Positions 54,684 to 63,029 of a DNA stretch of 64,000 nucleotides are shown one piece after another; positions within the stretch are counted from its first letter, which is position 1; every line of letters begins with the position of its first letter. This DNA comes from JBBSBL01 sp038251325 (GTDB lineage Bacteria > Actinomycetota > Thermoleophilia > Solirubrobacterales > Solirubrobacteraceae). The position numbers and the translations under genes were made by a program. The DNA lies in contig JBBSBL010000009.1 in the NCBI GenBank assembly GCA_038251325.1, positions 1-64,000 on the forward strand, given 5' to 3'. The notes beneath the pieces were generated by a model. It was not told where the DNA came from. It did not search any database and worked only from the letters and a program-made list of their open reading frames with translations.

Positions 54684-55244
54684 ATGTCGAGCGATCAGAT
54701 CGTGCGCAAGCCGTTGCGGGTGCGTGAGCGGTCGAGCCGGACGCTTGATCAACGGGTGTCTCTGCGCTTCCCTCGGCTGACCGTCGGGAACGCTGTCCTG
54801 ATCGGCAGACTGCCGCCCGCCTCGCGTCTTCGCCAGGCGGCGCTGTGGCGAACCGCCCGGCTCTCGCTGGAGGCGTACAACCGCCGCGATCTGGAGGCGG
54901 TCGTGGTCGGATGGCACCCGGACGTCGAGTACCACCCAGACCGCGAATGGGTCAAGGCCGGGCTCGTGGAGCCGTTCTATCGGGGTGCGGCGGGCTACCG
55001 CAACTACGTAGCGACCGTGGATGAGGTCTGGGGTGGAGAGAACTACCTCGCGCCGACAGAGTTCATCGACCTGGGGGGACGGGTCGTGACGCTCGCGACC
55101 GGACGGATGCGCGCTCAGGCGAGCGGTGTCTCCCTCACCGAGGCGTTTGCGCTCGTCTCGACACTGAAGGACGGCAGGCCGATCCGCCACCAGGAGTACT
55201 ACGACCACGCCGAGGCGCTCGAAGCCGTGGGGCTGTCGGAGTAG
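54684..55244 (+). CDS. SnoaL/NTF2-like protein
   Basis: A 186-residue protein with a basic 50-residue leader and an NTF2-fold domain: ARLSLEAYNRRDLEAVVVGW, then HPDVEYHPDREWVKAGLVEP, FYRGAAGYRNYVATVDEVWG and a final strand pair ending QEYYDHAEALEAVGL. This is the usual pattern of SnoaL-like ketosteroid-isomerase-type proteins, whose substrates vary widely. ATG 54684 is used; an upstream in-frame start at 54645 gives a less convincing N-terminus. Confidence 0.78.
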   Translation: MSSDQIVRKPLRVRERSSRTLDQRVSLRFPRLTVGNAVLIGRLPPASRLRQAALWRTARLSLEAYNRRDLEAVVVGWHPDVEYHPDREWVKAGLVEPFYRGAAGYRNYVATVDEVWGGENYLAPTEFIDLGGRVVTLATGRMRAQASGVSLTEAFALVSTLKDGRPIRHQEYYDHAEALEAVGLSE

Positions 55245-55313
55245 CCAGTCGCGTTCCGCCGGCGGCTCGCCAGCCCCTGCTCCGAGCTCGGCGGGTGATC
55301 GGCCCCGATCGGG

Positions 55314-56570
55314 CTACAGCGTCTCCAGGTCCGTCGCGAGATCGCCGAGCCGCGCGCCGGCGCTCGCCGCGCCGCCGGCCACCTCCGTGCCTGACGCGAT
55401 GAGCCGCCGCGCGTGCTCGAGATCGTCGCTCCGCCCGACCGACAGCGCGCCCGCGACCCGGCCTCCGTCGAGATACCAGAGCGAGAACTCCCCGTCCCGG
55501 AGCGAGCCGCGGACCACCTCCTCGTCCCAGCTCGCCGCGGGGCCGACGTACTCGAGCGAGGCCCAATCGGCGAGGTCGGAGAAGAAGTAGGGCACCACGT
55601 CGTGGGGGACGTCGCGGCCGAGCATGTTCAGCGCCGCCGTCTTGCCCTGGTTGAACGCGACATCCCAGTGCTCGACCCGGATCGGGCGGCCGTGGACCAC
55701 GCTGTCGTAGGAGGCGATGTCGCCGGCCGCGAAGATCCCCGGCGCCGAGGTCGCAAGCCGCGAGTCACAGCGCACGCCACCGCTCTCGCCCAGGTCGAGC
55801 CCGGCCGCACGGGCGAGGGTCACGTCGGGGGTGACGCCCGCGCCGATCACCACGGTGTCGGCGCGCAGGCGCCGGCCGGCGCGGGTGACGACCTCGCGCA
55901 CCCGGCCGTCCTCCCCCTCGAAGCGTTCGAGCTCGTCGGAGGCGCAGATCTCCACCCCGTGCTCCTCCAGGCGCCCCTGGAGGAACCGCCCGGCGGTCTC
56001 GCCGAAGCCGCGCGACAGGGCCACCGGCTCCTGCATGACGATCGTCACCTCGCAGCCGTAGGCCGAGCGCACCGAGGCGGCGACCTCGCAGCCGATGTAG
56101 GAGCCGCCCACGCAGACCACCGGCCCGCCGTCGGCGACGCCGGCGCGGATCGCGTCGGCGTTGCCCAGCGCGCGGAGGTAGTGGATCCCCTCGAGCTCGG
56201 AGCCCTCCACCGGCAGGCGGCGGACGTTCGACCCGGTGGCGAGCAGCGCGGTGTCGAAGCTCAGGTGCTCCTTGGTGGAGAGCATGACCCGCCGCGCTCC
56301 GGCGTCGAGCTTCGTCACGCTGGTCCGCGTGCGCAGCTCGATGTCCTGCGCCGCCCACCACTCCGCCGGGCGGAACCAGGTGTCCTCGCGCGACTCCTTC
56401 CCGGCCAGGTAGCCCTTCGAGCATGGGGGGCGGTTGTAGGGCGGGTCGAGCTCGCGGCCGAGGACGACGATCTCCCCCTCCGCGCCCTCCTCGCGGAGCC
56501 AGCGCGCGCAGTTCGCTCCGGCCAGGCCGCCGCCGACGACGAGATAGGCGACGTGCCGCTCGGCGCTCAC
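55314..56570 (-). CDS. FAD-dependent pyridine nucleotide reductase (ferredoxin reductase-like)
   Basis: A 418-residue flavoprotein of the AIF/ferredoxin-reductase class. It has the FAD dinucleotide fold YLVVGGGLAGANCARWLREE, the PPYNRPPCSKGYLAG motif, the ATGSNVRRLP motif, the NAD(P) fold VVCVGGSYIGCEVAASV and the second FAD motif GIFAAGDIA. The C-terminal reductase domain follows. It would pass electrons from NAD(P)H to a ferredoxin or act as a redox sensor. GTG 56570 overlaps the TrkA gene's stop by 4 bases, linking it to the transport operon upstream. Confidence 0.88.
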   Translation of the reverse strand: MSAERHVAYLVVGGGLAGANCARWLREEGAEGEIVVLGRELDPPYNRPPCSKGYLAGKESREDTWFRPAEWWAAQDIELRTRTSVTKLDAGARRVMLSTKEHLSFDTALLATGSNVRRLPVEGSELEGIHYLRALGNADAIRAGVADGGPVVCVGGSYIGCEVAASVRSAYGCEVTIVMQEPVALSRGFGETAGRFLQGRLEEHGVEICASDELERFEGEDGRVREVVTRAGRRLRADTVVIGAGVTPDVTLARAAGLDLGESGGVRCDSRLATSAPGIFAAGDIASYDSVVHGRPIRVEHWDVAFNQGKTAALNMLGRDVPHDVVPYFFSDLADWASLEYVGPAASWDEEVVRGSLRDGEFSLWYLDGGRVAGALSVGRSDDLEHARRLIASGTEVAGGAASAGARLGDLATDLETL

Positions 56571-57244
56571 GAGCCGGCGGCCGCGGCAGCCTGGGAGAAC
56601 TTCGAGCTGACGTCCGCCTCGAGCCCGGGATCGAGAATGAGGAGCACCTCGTCGCCGGGCTCGACGACGGTGTCGGCGCCGGGCACGAACCCGGCCCCGT
56701 CGCGCAGGACGGAGATCACGAGGCTGCCCTCCGGCATCGCCAGGTCGCCGACGCGACGCCCCGCCGCGAGCGCGCCCTCGACGACCCCGACCTCGATGAT
56801 CTCCAGGCGCTCCTCCTCGAGCGCGAGCAGCTGGACGAGCCCGTACTGCGGCACCTCGTGCTCGATGAGGCGCAGGATGAGATCGGTGGCCGAGACCGCG
56901 GGCTGGATGCCGAGCAGCTTGAAGTGCTGGTAGTTGCGGGGGTTGTTGACCCGCGCCACGATCCGCCCGACGAGGTACTTCTCCTTCGCGACCTGGCAGA
57001 TGAGGATGTTGTCCTCGTCGTCGCCGGTCACCGCGATCACCAGGTCGGCGCGCGAGATGCCGGCGCGCTCGAGCACCCACAGCTCGGTGGCGTCGCCGTA
57101 CTGGACGGCGTGCTCGAGCTCCTGCTCCACCACGAGGTAGCGGCGGCGGGTGGACTCGATCAGGGTCACCTCGTGGCCCTTGTTGATGAGCTCCCGGGCC
57201 AGGTTCCAGCCGACCTTGCCCGCGCCGGCGATGATCACGTACAC
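56567..57244 (-). CDS. TrkA-type RCK protein (RCK_N plus RCK_C)
   Basis: A 225-residue cytoplasmic regulator of ion transport. Residues 1-130 form a Rossmann RCK_N domain (MYVIIAGAGKVGWNLARELI, GDATELWVLERAGI, VTGDDEDN) binding NAD(H) or adenine nucleotides; residues about 135-220 form an RCK_C domain (GSLVISVLRDG, EPGDEVLLIL). Such proteins gate Trk/Ktr or other K+ transporters. Here no TrkH/KtrB is adjacent; the nearest transporters are two APC-type permeases upstream in the same run. Confidence 0.92.
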   Translation of the reverse strand: MYVIIAGAGKVGWNLARELINKGHEVTLIESTRRRYLVVEQELEHAVQYGDATELWVLERAGISRADLVIAVTGDDEDNILICQVAKEKYLVGRIVARVNNPRNYQHFKLLGIQPAVSATDLILRLIEHEVPQYGLVQLLALEEERLEIIEVGVVEGALAAGRRVGDLAMPEGSLVISVLRDGAGFVPGADTVVEPGDEVLLILDPGLEADVSSKFSQAAAAAGS

Positions 57245-57263
57245 CGAGCCGCCCCCCTTTGCG

Positions 57264-57686
57264 TCAAGCGGCGAACGCCGCGGCCTCGAGCATCTCGATC
57301 GCCTGCTGGGTGGGGCAGATGGTGTGCAGCCCCTGCTCCTCGTACCAGGCCGCGCGGGCCGGATCCAGCACCCGGACGATCACCTTCGGGACCTCGAAGC
57401 GCTTCTGGGCGATCTGCGCGATAACGAGGTTCGTGTTGTCGCCGTCGGTGGAGGCGAGGAACACGTCCGCATCCTCGACACCCGCCTCGATCAGCGCGTC
57501 GACCTCGAGCGCGGTGCCGACGGTGAAGCGCCCCCCGGCGTCCTCCCAGGACTCGCTGAGATCCTTGTCCAGTCGCTCGTGGGAGAGCGGGTCCTCGTCG
57601 AGGACCGAGACGTCGTGTCCGAGCTCCAGGGCCCGCCGGGCTACCGTCGACCCCACGCGGCCGGCCCCGACGATCAGCATCAACAT
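57264..57686 (-). CDS. TrkA-N (RCK_N) domain protein
   Basis: A 140-residue protein with only the NAD-binding half of TrkA: LMLIVGAGRVGSTVARRALE, TALEVDALIEAGVEDADVFL and STDGDNTNLVIAQIAQ. It lacks the RCK_C domain and probably pairs with the full-length TrkA encoded 19 bases downstream, together making an asymmetric gating assembly. It starts 10 bases after the APC permease stop. Confidence 0.9.
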   Translation of the reverse strand: MLMLIVGAGRVGSTVARRALELGHDVSVLDEDPLSHERLDKDLSESWEDAGGRFTVGTALEVDALIEAGVEDADVFLASTDGDNTNLVIAQIAQKRFEVPKVIVRVLDPARAAWYEEQGLHTICPTQQAIEMLEAAAFAA

Positions 57687-57696
57687 GGGCGGGACT

Positions 57697-59688
57697 CTAG
57701 CGCGCGGGATCGCCCGTGCCGGGCGCCTTCGGGGACGGCTCGGCGGACGACCCGGAGGCAGGCTCGGCGGTCGTCTCGGCGGTCGCCGCGGCGACCACCT
57801 CGACGGGCGCGGCGGTGAGGATCACCCGGCACTCCGCCTTGCGGATGACGTGCTTGGTGACCTCCCCCACCGAGTTGTCCAGCGGCCCCCCGGACCCGCC
57901 GAGCAGCGAGCCGCCGCGGATGCGCGAGGGCTCCTCGGCGGCGAGCACGATCGCCTCGACGCCGCGCCGCTTGGCCTCGTGGACGATGCCCTGGCCGGCG
58001 CGCCGGGCGCGGGTCATCGCGGTCTGCACCTGCACGCCCTCGTACTCCTCGCCCACCGACTTCGCCCGGGCGAGCGCAGCACGCGCACGGCGGACCTGCG
58101 CGTCGGGCAGCCGCGCGTCGAGCGGGAGTGAGAGCGGCACCTCGAAGACCCAGATCGCCTCGATCGTCGCGTCGCCCTCCTCGTCGCTCTCGGCGCGCGT
58201 CCGCCCCGCAAGGCGGCCGGCGGTCTGCACGATGTCGTCGTCGAGTGGCTCGCCGAAGATCGGCACGAGGATCGAGCCGAACTCCCGCTCGGGCGCCTCG
58301 TAGCGCAGCGCCTGGGCGGGGATCGTGACCCGGCCCAGGAGCGGCTTGCCGCCCCCTCGCCGGTAGGCGACGTAGAGCACGAGGCCGAACGCCATCCACG
58401 TCACGCCGACGTAGCGCGCCGGCGCGTGCAGGATGAGGACGCTGACCCACGCGGCCGCCGACAGCACCGCCCCGAAGGCCGCCGGGAGCGGCACCTCGCC
58501 GCCGCCGATCCGGACCCCGAGCGGGACGCGGAAGGCCCGCGGGCGGTCCGGCTCGCGGTAGCGCAGGCGGATGATCGACACGTGGGCGATCGTGAACGCG
58601 AGCATCGCCCCGAAGGCGTAGATCCCGACGAGGAACTCGAGGTCGGTCGGGATGAGCAGCGCGACCGCGAAGACCCCGGAGAGGGCTATCAGCACCCACG
58701 GCGTGCCGAAGCGCTGGCTCAGGCGCCCGAGCGCGCTCGGGATCTGGCGGTTGGTGGCAAGCGAGTACGCGAGCCGCGAGACGCCGAGCATCGCCGAGTT
58801 CGCCGCCGCGACGAGCGCCACCGTGCCGGAGACCGCGACGATCCAGCTCATGGCCTCGGCCAGCCAGTGCGGGTGGAACTGGCGCACCACCCCGACCAGT
58901 GGCGCGTCCTCCCACCGGCCGCCGAGCGCCGTGCGGCCGTGCTCGACGGGCAGCGCGCTGATCGCCACGAGCGAGATCCCGAGGTAGACCAGGACGATCA
59001 CCGCCACGCCGCCGCCCATGAGCCGGCGCAGGTCGCGCCGCTCGATCCGCACCTCCGCGGAGAGGCTCGCGGCCGCCTCGAGCCCGGTGAAGGCCACGGT
59101 GACGAGCGTGAGGGCGAAGACGAGGTCGCTCCAGGACGGCGTGGTGCCGAGGTCGACGGAGTCGGCGAGCGCGCCGGGGTGGAAGACGAGCGCGAGGCCG
59201 AGGACGACGACGAGCAGCTGGACTGCGATGTCGCCGAAGGCGATGACGACCCGGCGGCTGAGGCGGAACGGGCTCAGCCCACGCACGTTGGTGACCACGA
59301 CGAAGCCCACGATCCCGGCCGCCAGGGCGAAGCGCAGCAGCCCCGAGCCCGCCGGTGACCAGAGCGTGCCGAGGTACCCGGTGGCGGCCAGGGCCGTCGC
59401 GGCGAGCACGATGACGTAGTCGAGGATGACCGCCCAGCCCGTCACGAACGAGACGAGCTCGTTGAACGCGTAGCGGGCGAAGACGGTGGAGCCGCCCGCC
59501 TCGGGATGCCCGGCCGCACCCTCGGCGTAGGTCATTCCGGCCAGGCCGAAGAAGAGCCCGCCCACGAGGAAGACCAGCGGGGTGAGCCCGAGCGCGCGGC
59601 CGGCCACCACGCCGAGCGCGAAGTAGACCGAGGCGACAGACGTCGTGTAGACGATCGCGAACAGCCCGCGGGCGCCGATCCAGGTCAC
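57697..59688 (-). CDS. APC superfamily transporter with C-terminal UspA-like domain
   Basis: A 663-residue membrane protein of about 12 helices in the APC fold (N-terminal LFAIVYTTSVASVYFALGVV, then YAEGAAGHPEAGGSTVFARY) followed by a cytoplasmic UspA-like domain (about residues 490-640; GSILVPIFGEPLDDDIVQTA, IVHEAKRRGVEAIVLAAEEP, DNSVGEVTKHVIRKAECRVI). It may carry amino acids; the adjacent RCK genes and soluble tail also recall KimA-type potassium importers. GTG 59688. Directly upstream is a 62-residue membrane gene. Confidence 0.88.
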   Translation of the reverse strand: MTWIGARGLFAIVYTTSVASVYFALGVVAGRALGLTPLVFLVGGLFFGLAGMTYAEGAAGHPEAGGSTVFARYAFNELVSFVTGWAVILDYVIVLAATALAATGYLGTLWSPAGSGLLRFALAAGIVGFVVVTNVRGLSPFRLSRRVVIAFGDIAVQLLVVVLGLALVFHPGALADSVDLGTTPSWSDLVFALTLVTVAFTGLEAAASLSAEVRIERRDLRRLMGGGVAVIVLVYLGISLVAISALPVEHGRTALGGRWEDAPLVGVVRQFHPHWLAEAMSWIVAVSGTVALVAAANSAMLGVSRLAYSLATNRQIPSALGRLSQRFGTPWVLIALSGVFAVALLIPTDLEFLVGIYAFGAMLAFTIAHVSIIRLRYREPDRPRAFRVPLGVRIGGGEVPLPAAFGAVLSAAAWVSVLILHAPARYVGVTWMAFGLVLYVAYRRGGGKPLLGRVTIPAQALRYEAPEREFGSILVPIFGEPLDDDIVQTAGRLAGRTRAESDEEGDATIEAIWVFEVPLSLPLDARLPDAQVRRARAALARAKSVGEEYEGVQVQTAMTRARRAGQGIVHEAKRRGVEAIVLAAEEPSRIRGGSLLGGSGGPLDNSVGEVTKHVIRKAECRVILTAAPVEVVAAATAETTAEPASGSSAEPSPKAPGTGDPAR

Positions 59689-59877
59689 CTATCGCCGCCC
59701 CTCGATCCAGATGCGGCCCAGGCCGGCCGCGATGAACAACGCGCCGACCAGCACCCCGGTGGCCACGGGACCGCCGCCGGCGGCGAAGGTGCGCACGAGG
59801 ATCGCGACGCCGATCAGCAGCATCGCGGCGGAGAGCGCGCGGGTCGCGCCGCGGTGGATCCCTCGGGGGTCGGGCAT
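59689..59877 (-). CDS. 62-residue membrane protein between two APC transporters
   Basis: Two hydrophobic helices (about residues 13-29 and 35-52) connected by FAAGGGPVAT, ending WIEGRR. Start ATG 59877. The stop codon is directly followed by the GTG of the downstream APC gene, and the upstream APC gene ends 34 bases before. It may be an accessory subunit of these transporters, but that rests only on position. Confidence 0.65.
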   Translation of the reverse strand: MPDPRGIHRGATRALSAAMLLIGVAILVRTFAAGGGPVATGVLVGALFIAAGLGRIWIEGRR

Positions 59878-59911
59878 GCCGGCGGGGAATCCTACGCGCG
59901 GCCGGGGAGCG

Positions 59912-61825
59912 CTACGGGACGACGAGGGCCTGCTCGCGGGCGGTCCCATTGCCCGACCGGCCATCCGCCCCCGACTCGATGATCACCCGGCAGGGACGCT
60001 CGGCGAGCACGGTGTCCAGGGACTTCCCGAACGCCGAGCTGCCGCGGTCGGCCGGCAGCGGGAGGACGATCGCGCGCGCCGCGATCTCGCGCGCCTCGTC
60101 GACGATCCGCCGGCCGGCCCCGCCGGCGCGGACCTTCTCCCAGTGGCCGGTCACGCGCCGACCGCCCTGCACCTTGGCCTGCTCCACGACGCCCTGGGCC
60201 TCCAGCTCCTGCTCGGGCATCGCCGCGTCGATCGGGATCGAGGCGGGCACGGGGATGAGCACGAGCACGTGGATCCCGCGCTCGCGCGCGGCGGCCAGCC
60301 GACCCGCCGTGGAGAGGATCTCGGGCACGAACCCGTCCTCGTCGAAGACGACGAGGATCGACGCGTACTCCGCCTCGTGGTCGACCACGGAGGCGGGGAT
60401 CGCGACCTTCTTCGTGCTGACCAGGTCGAGCCCCTGACGACGGCGATAGACGATGAAGACCCCGACGCCGAAGAGCAGCCAGGCGGACCCGGCCGCGGCC
60501 ACGGCGAGATGGAGGAACGTGACCGTGACGAAGGCCAGGCCGGTGCCCAGCCCGCCGAGCACCGCGAACAGCGGCAGCTCGTGGCCCGCGATGCGGATCG
60601 ACCCGGGGCCGCGGTAGGGCCGGGGATGATCGGGCTCCTTGCTCCGCAGCCGGATCACCGAGACGTGCGCGATCGTGAACGACAGCATCGCGCCGAACGC
60701 GTACATGTTCCCCAGGAACGTCGCCTGCCCCGGGATCAGGGTCAGGCACGCGATCCCCCCGAACACGAGGATCCCGATCCACGGGGTGCGGTAGCGGGGG
60801 TGGAGCTGGCGCACCCGATCGGGGAGCTGGCGGTGGAGGCCCATCGAGTACACCAGCCGCGAGACGCCAATGATGCCCGCGTTCGTGGCGATGAAGAGGA
60901 TCGTGGCGGCGAGCAGGCCGACGTAGAGCTCGGCCGCGCCCTGGAACGCGCCCAGGTCGAGCTGCTTGACCACGCCGAGGATCGGGTCGCCCGCGAAGCC
61001 GCCGTTGGCCTCCGACTCGCCGAGCAGCGTCGTGCAGGTGCCGTTGCGGCACGTCACGGGCAGGGCCGAGAGGGCGACGGCCGGCAGCGCGGCGTAGATC
61101 GCGAACACCGCGATGACGACCCGGTTGATGGCCCGCGGGACGGTCGTCCCCGGGTCGCGCGCCTCTTCGGCCATGTTCGAGATCGTCTCGATCCCGGTGT
61201 AGGCGATCATCCCGACCGGGATCGCGATGAGGAAGTCCTTCCAGGTCGGGGCGACGCCGAGGTTGACGTTGTTCACCAGCACGTCGGGGCTGAGGACCAG
61301 GACGCCGCCAACGACGACGAGCAGGACCTGGGTCGCGAAGTCGGTGACCGCAAGCACGATGTTCAGCCCGGAGGCCTCCTTCACGCCGACCACGTTGATC
61401 AGGGCGAGCACGACGATCACGCCGATCCCGAAGAAGATGTCCCCGGGTGAGCTGCGCAGCGGGTTCCAGAACAGGCCGCCGATGTAGTGGGGCACGAAGA
61501 ACGCCGAGATGGCGATCGTGATGACGTAGTTGAGCATCTGGCCCCACGCGGCGAAGAAGGACCAGAACTCGTTGAAGGCGTGGCGCGCGAAGCTCGAGGA
61601 GCCGCCCGCCTCCGGGTACATCGAGGTGGCCTCGGAGTAGGTCGCGGCCGTGAGGTAGAAGATCACCCCGGTGATGACGAACACGATCGGCGTGAGGCCG
61701 AGCGCGAAGGAGGCCACCAGCCCCAGGGCGTAGTAGATCGACGACCCCACGTTCCCGTAGGCCGTCGAGAAGAGCGCGTTGACCCCGAGCACCCGCTCGA
61801 GGCCGTGGAGGCGGCGTCTGGCCAT
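59912..61825 (-). CDS. APC superfamily transporter with C-terminal UspA-like domain (second copy)
   Basis: A 637-residue paralogue of the transporter at 57697-59688, with the same N-terminal pattern (NALFSTAYGNVGSSIYYALG, YSEATSMYPEAGGSSSFARH), about 12 helices and a UspA-like tail (about 470-615; ILVVFDEDGFVPEILSTAGR, RRIVDEAREIAARAIVLPLP). An external loop has the cysteine pair CRNGTC. It is the first gene of the minus-strand run that includes two RCK proteins and a flavoprotein reductase. ATG 61825; TATGAT ends 14 bases upstream. Confidence 0.88.
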   Translation of the reverse strand: MARRRLHGLERVLGVNALFSTAYGNVGSSIYYALGLVASFALGLTPIVFVITGVIFYLTAATYSEATSMYPEAGGSSSFARHAFNEFWSFFAAWGQMLNYVITIAISAFFVPHYIGGLFWNPLRSSPGDIFFGIGVIVVLALINVVGVKEASGLNIVLAVTDFATQVLLVVVGGVLVLSPDVLVNNVNLGVAPTWKDFLIAIPVGMIAYTGIETISNMAEEARDPGTTVPRAINRVVIAVFAIYAALPAVALSALPVTCRNGTCTTLLGESEANGGFAGDPILGVVKQLDLGAFQGAAELYVGLLAATILFIATNAGIIGVSRLVYSMGLHRQLPDRVRQLHPRYRTPWIGILVFGGIACLTLIPGQATFLGNMYAFGAMLSFTIAHVSVIRLRSKEPDHPRPYRGPGSIRIAGHELPLFAVLGGLGTGLAFVTVTFLHLAVAAAGSAWLLFGVGVFIVYRRRQGLDLVSTKKVAIPASVVDHEAEYASILVVFDEDGFVPEILSTAGRLAAARERGIHVLVLIPVPASIPIDAAMPEQELEAQGVVEQAKVQGGRRVTGHWEKVRAGGAGRRIVDEAREIAARAIVLPLPADRGSSAFGKSLDTVLAERPCRVIIESGADGRSGNGTAREQALVVP

Positions 61826-61864
61826 GCGCGGCGGGCGAGATCATAGGCGGTAGGGTCCGCGGCG

Positions 61865-62971
61865 ATGGCGGGGCGGATCGTGCTCTTCGGAGCCACCGGG
61901 TACACGGGACGGCTGACCGCCGAGGCGCTCGTGGATGCCGGCGCCCGTCCCCTGCTGACGGCCCGCAGCCCCGAGCGCCTGGCGGCGCTGTCCGCCGAGC
62001 TCGGCGGCGGCCTGGAGACGGCGAGCGCCGACGTTTCGCGGCCGGACACCGTGCGCGCTCTGATCGAGGCCGGCGACGTGCTCGTGACCACGGTCGGGCC
62101 GTTCGTCCGTTGGGGCGGCGCGGCGGTGGAGGCCGCGGCCGACGCCGGCGCCTGGTACCTCGACTCCACCGGCGAGCCGGCGTTCATCCGCGACGTCTTC
62201 GAGCGTCACGGGCCAGCGGCGGAGCGCGGCGGCGCGGGCCTCGTGACCGCGTTCGGCTATGACTGGGTTCCCGGCAACCTCGCGGGCGCGCTCGCGCTCG
62301 AGCGTGCCGGCGCCGCGGCCTCGCGCGTGGACCTCGGCTACTTCACCTCCGGCGGGTCGATCGCCGGAGCCGCCAGTGGCGGCACGCTGGCCTCGCTCGG
62401 CGGGGCGATGCTAACGCCCGCGTTCGCCTACCGCGGCGGCGCGCTGCGTACCGAGCGCGGCGGCGCGCGCGTGCGCTCCTTCCGGGTCGGCGAACGCCGG
62501 ATCGCCGGGATCTCGGTCGGCTCCAGCGAGCACTTCACGCTGCCGCGGATCCACCCCACCCTGCGCGAGGTCGGCGCCTACCTCGGCTGGTTCGGTCCGC
62601 TCTCGCGGGTCTTGCAGGGCTTCTCCGCGGGCACCGCGCTCGCCACCCGGGTCCCGGGTGTGCGCAGCGGGCTGGAGGCGGCCACCGGGAAGCTGCTGCG
62701 CGGCTCGACCGGCGGCCCGGACGCGGAGGCTCGGGCGGGCTCTGAGTCGATCGTCGTGGCCGAGGCCTTCGACGCCGGCGGGGGCAGCCTCGCCCGCGTC
62801 GAGCTGCGCGGCCCCAACGGCTACGACCTGACCGCGCGCTTCCTCGCCTGGGGAGCGATGGCCGCCGCGCGGGACGGCATGGGGGCGACCGGCGCGCTGG
62901 GGCCGGTCGAGGCCTTCGGCCTGGAGCCGCTGCGTGCCGGGTGCGCCAGCGCCGGGCTCGAGGAGGCCTGA
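61865..62971 (+). CDS. Saccharopine dehydrogenase-like oxidoreductase
   Basis: A 368-residue protein with an N-terminal NAD(P)-binding Rossmann domain (IVLFGATGYTGRLTAEALVD) and the family segment TTVGPFVRWGGAAVEAAADA with YLDSTGEPAFIRDVF. In actinobacteria such proteins act as trans-enoyl reductases in lipid synthesis or as uncharacterised reductases rather than in lysine metabolism. TAGGGT ends 8 bases before ATG 61865. It is divergent from the APC transporter gene. Confidence 0.85.
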   Translation: MAGRIVLFGATGYTGRLTAEALVDAGARPLLTARSPERLAALSAELGGGLETASADVSRPDTVRALIEAGDVLVTTVGPFVRWGGAAVEAAADAGAWYLDSTGEPAFIRDVFERHGPAAERGGAGLVTAFGYDWVPGNLAGALALERAGAAASRVDLGYFTSGGSIAGAASGGTLASLGGAMLTPAFAYRGGALRTERGGARVRSFRVGERRIAGISVGSSEHFTLPRIHPTLREVGAYLGWFGPLSRVLQGFSAGTALATRVPGVRSGLEAATGKLLRGSTGGPDAEARAGSESIVVAEAFDAGGGSLARVELRGPNGYDLTARFLAWGAMAAARDGMGATGALGPVEAFGLEPLRAGCASAGLEEA

Positions 62972-63029
62972 GCGGGCCGGACCGGCGCGAACTGCGGCAC
63001 GGCGCCGCCGCGACCGATACACCTGGGGC

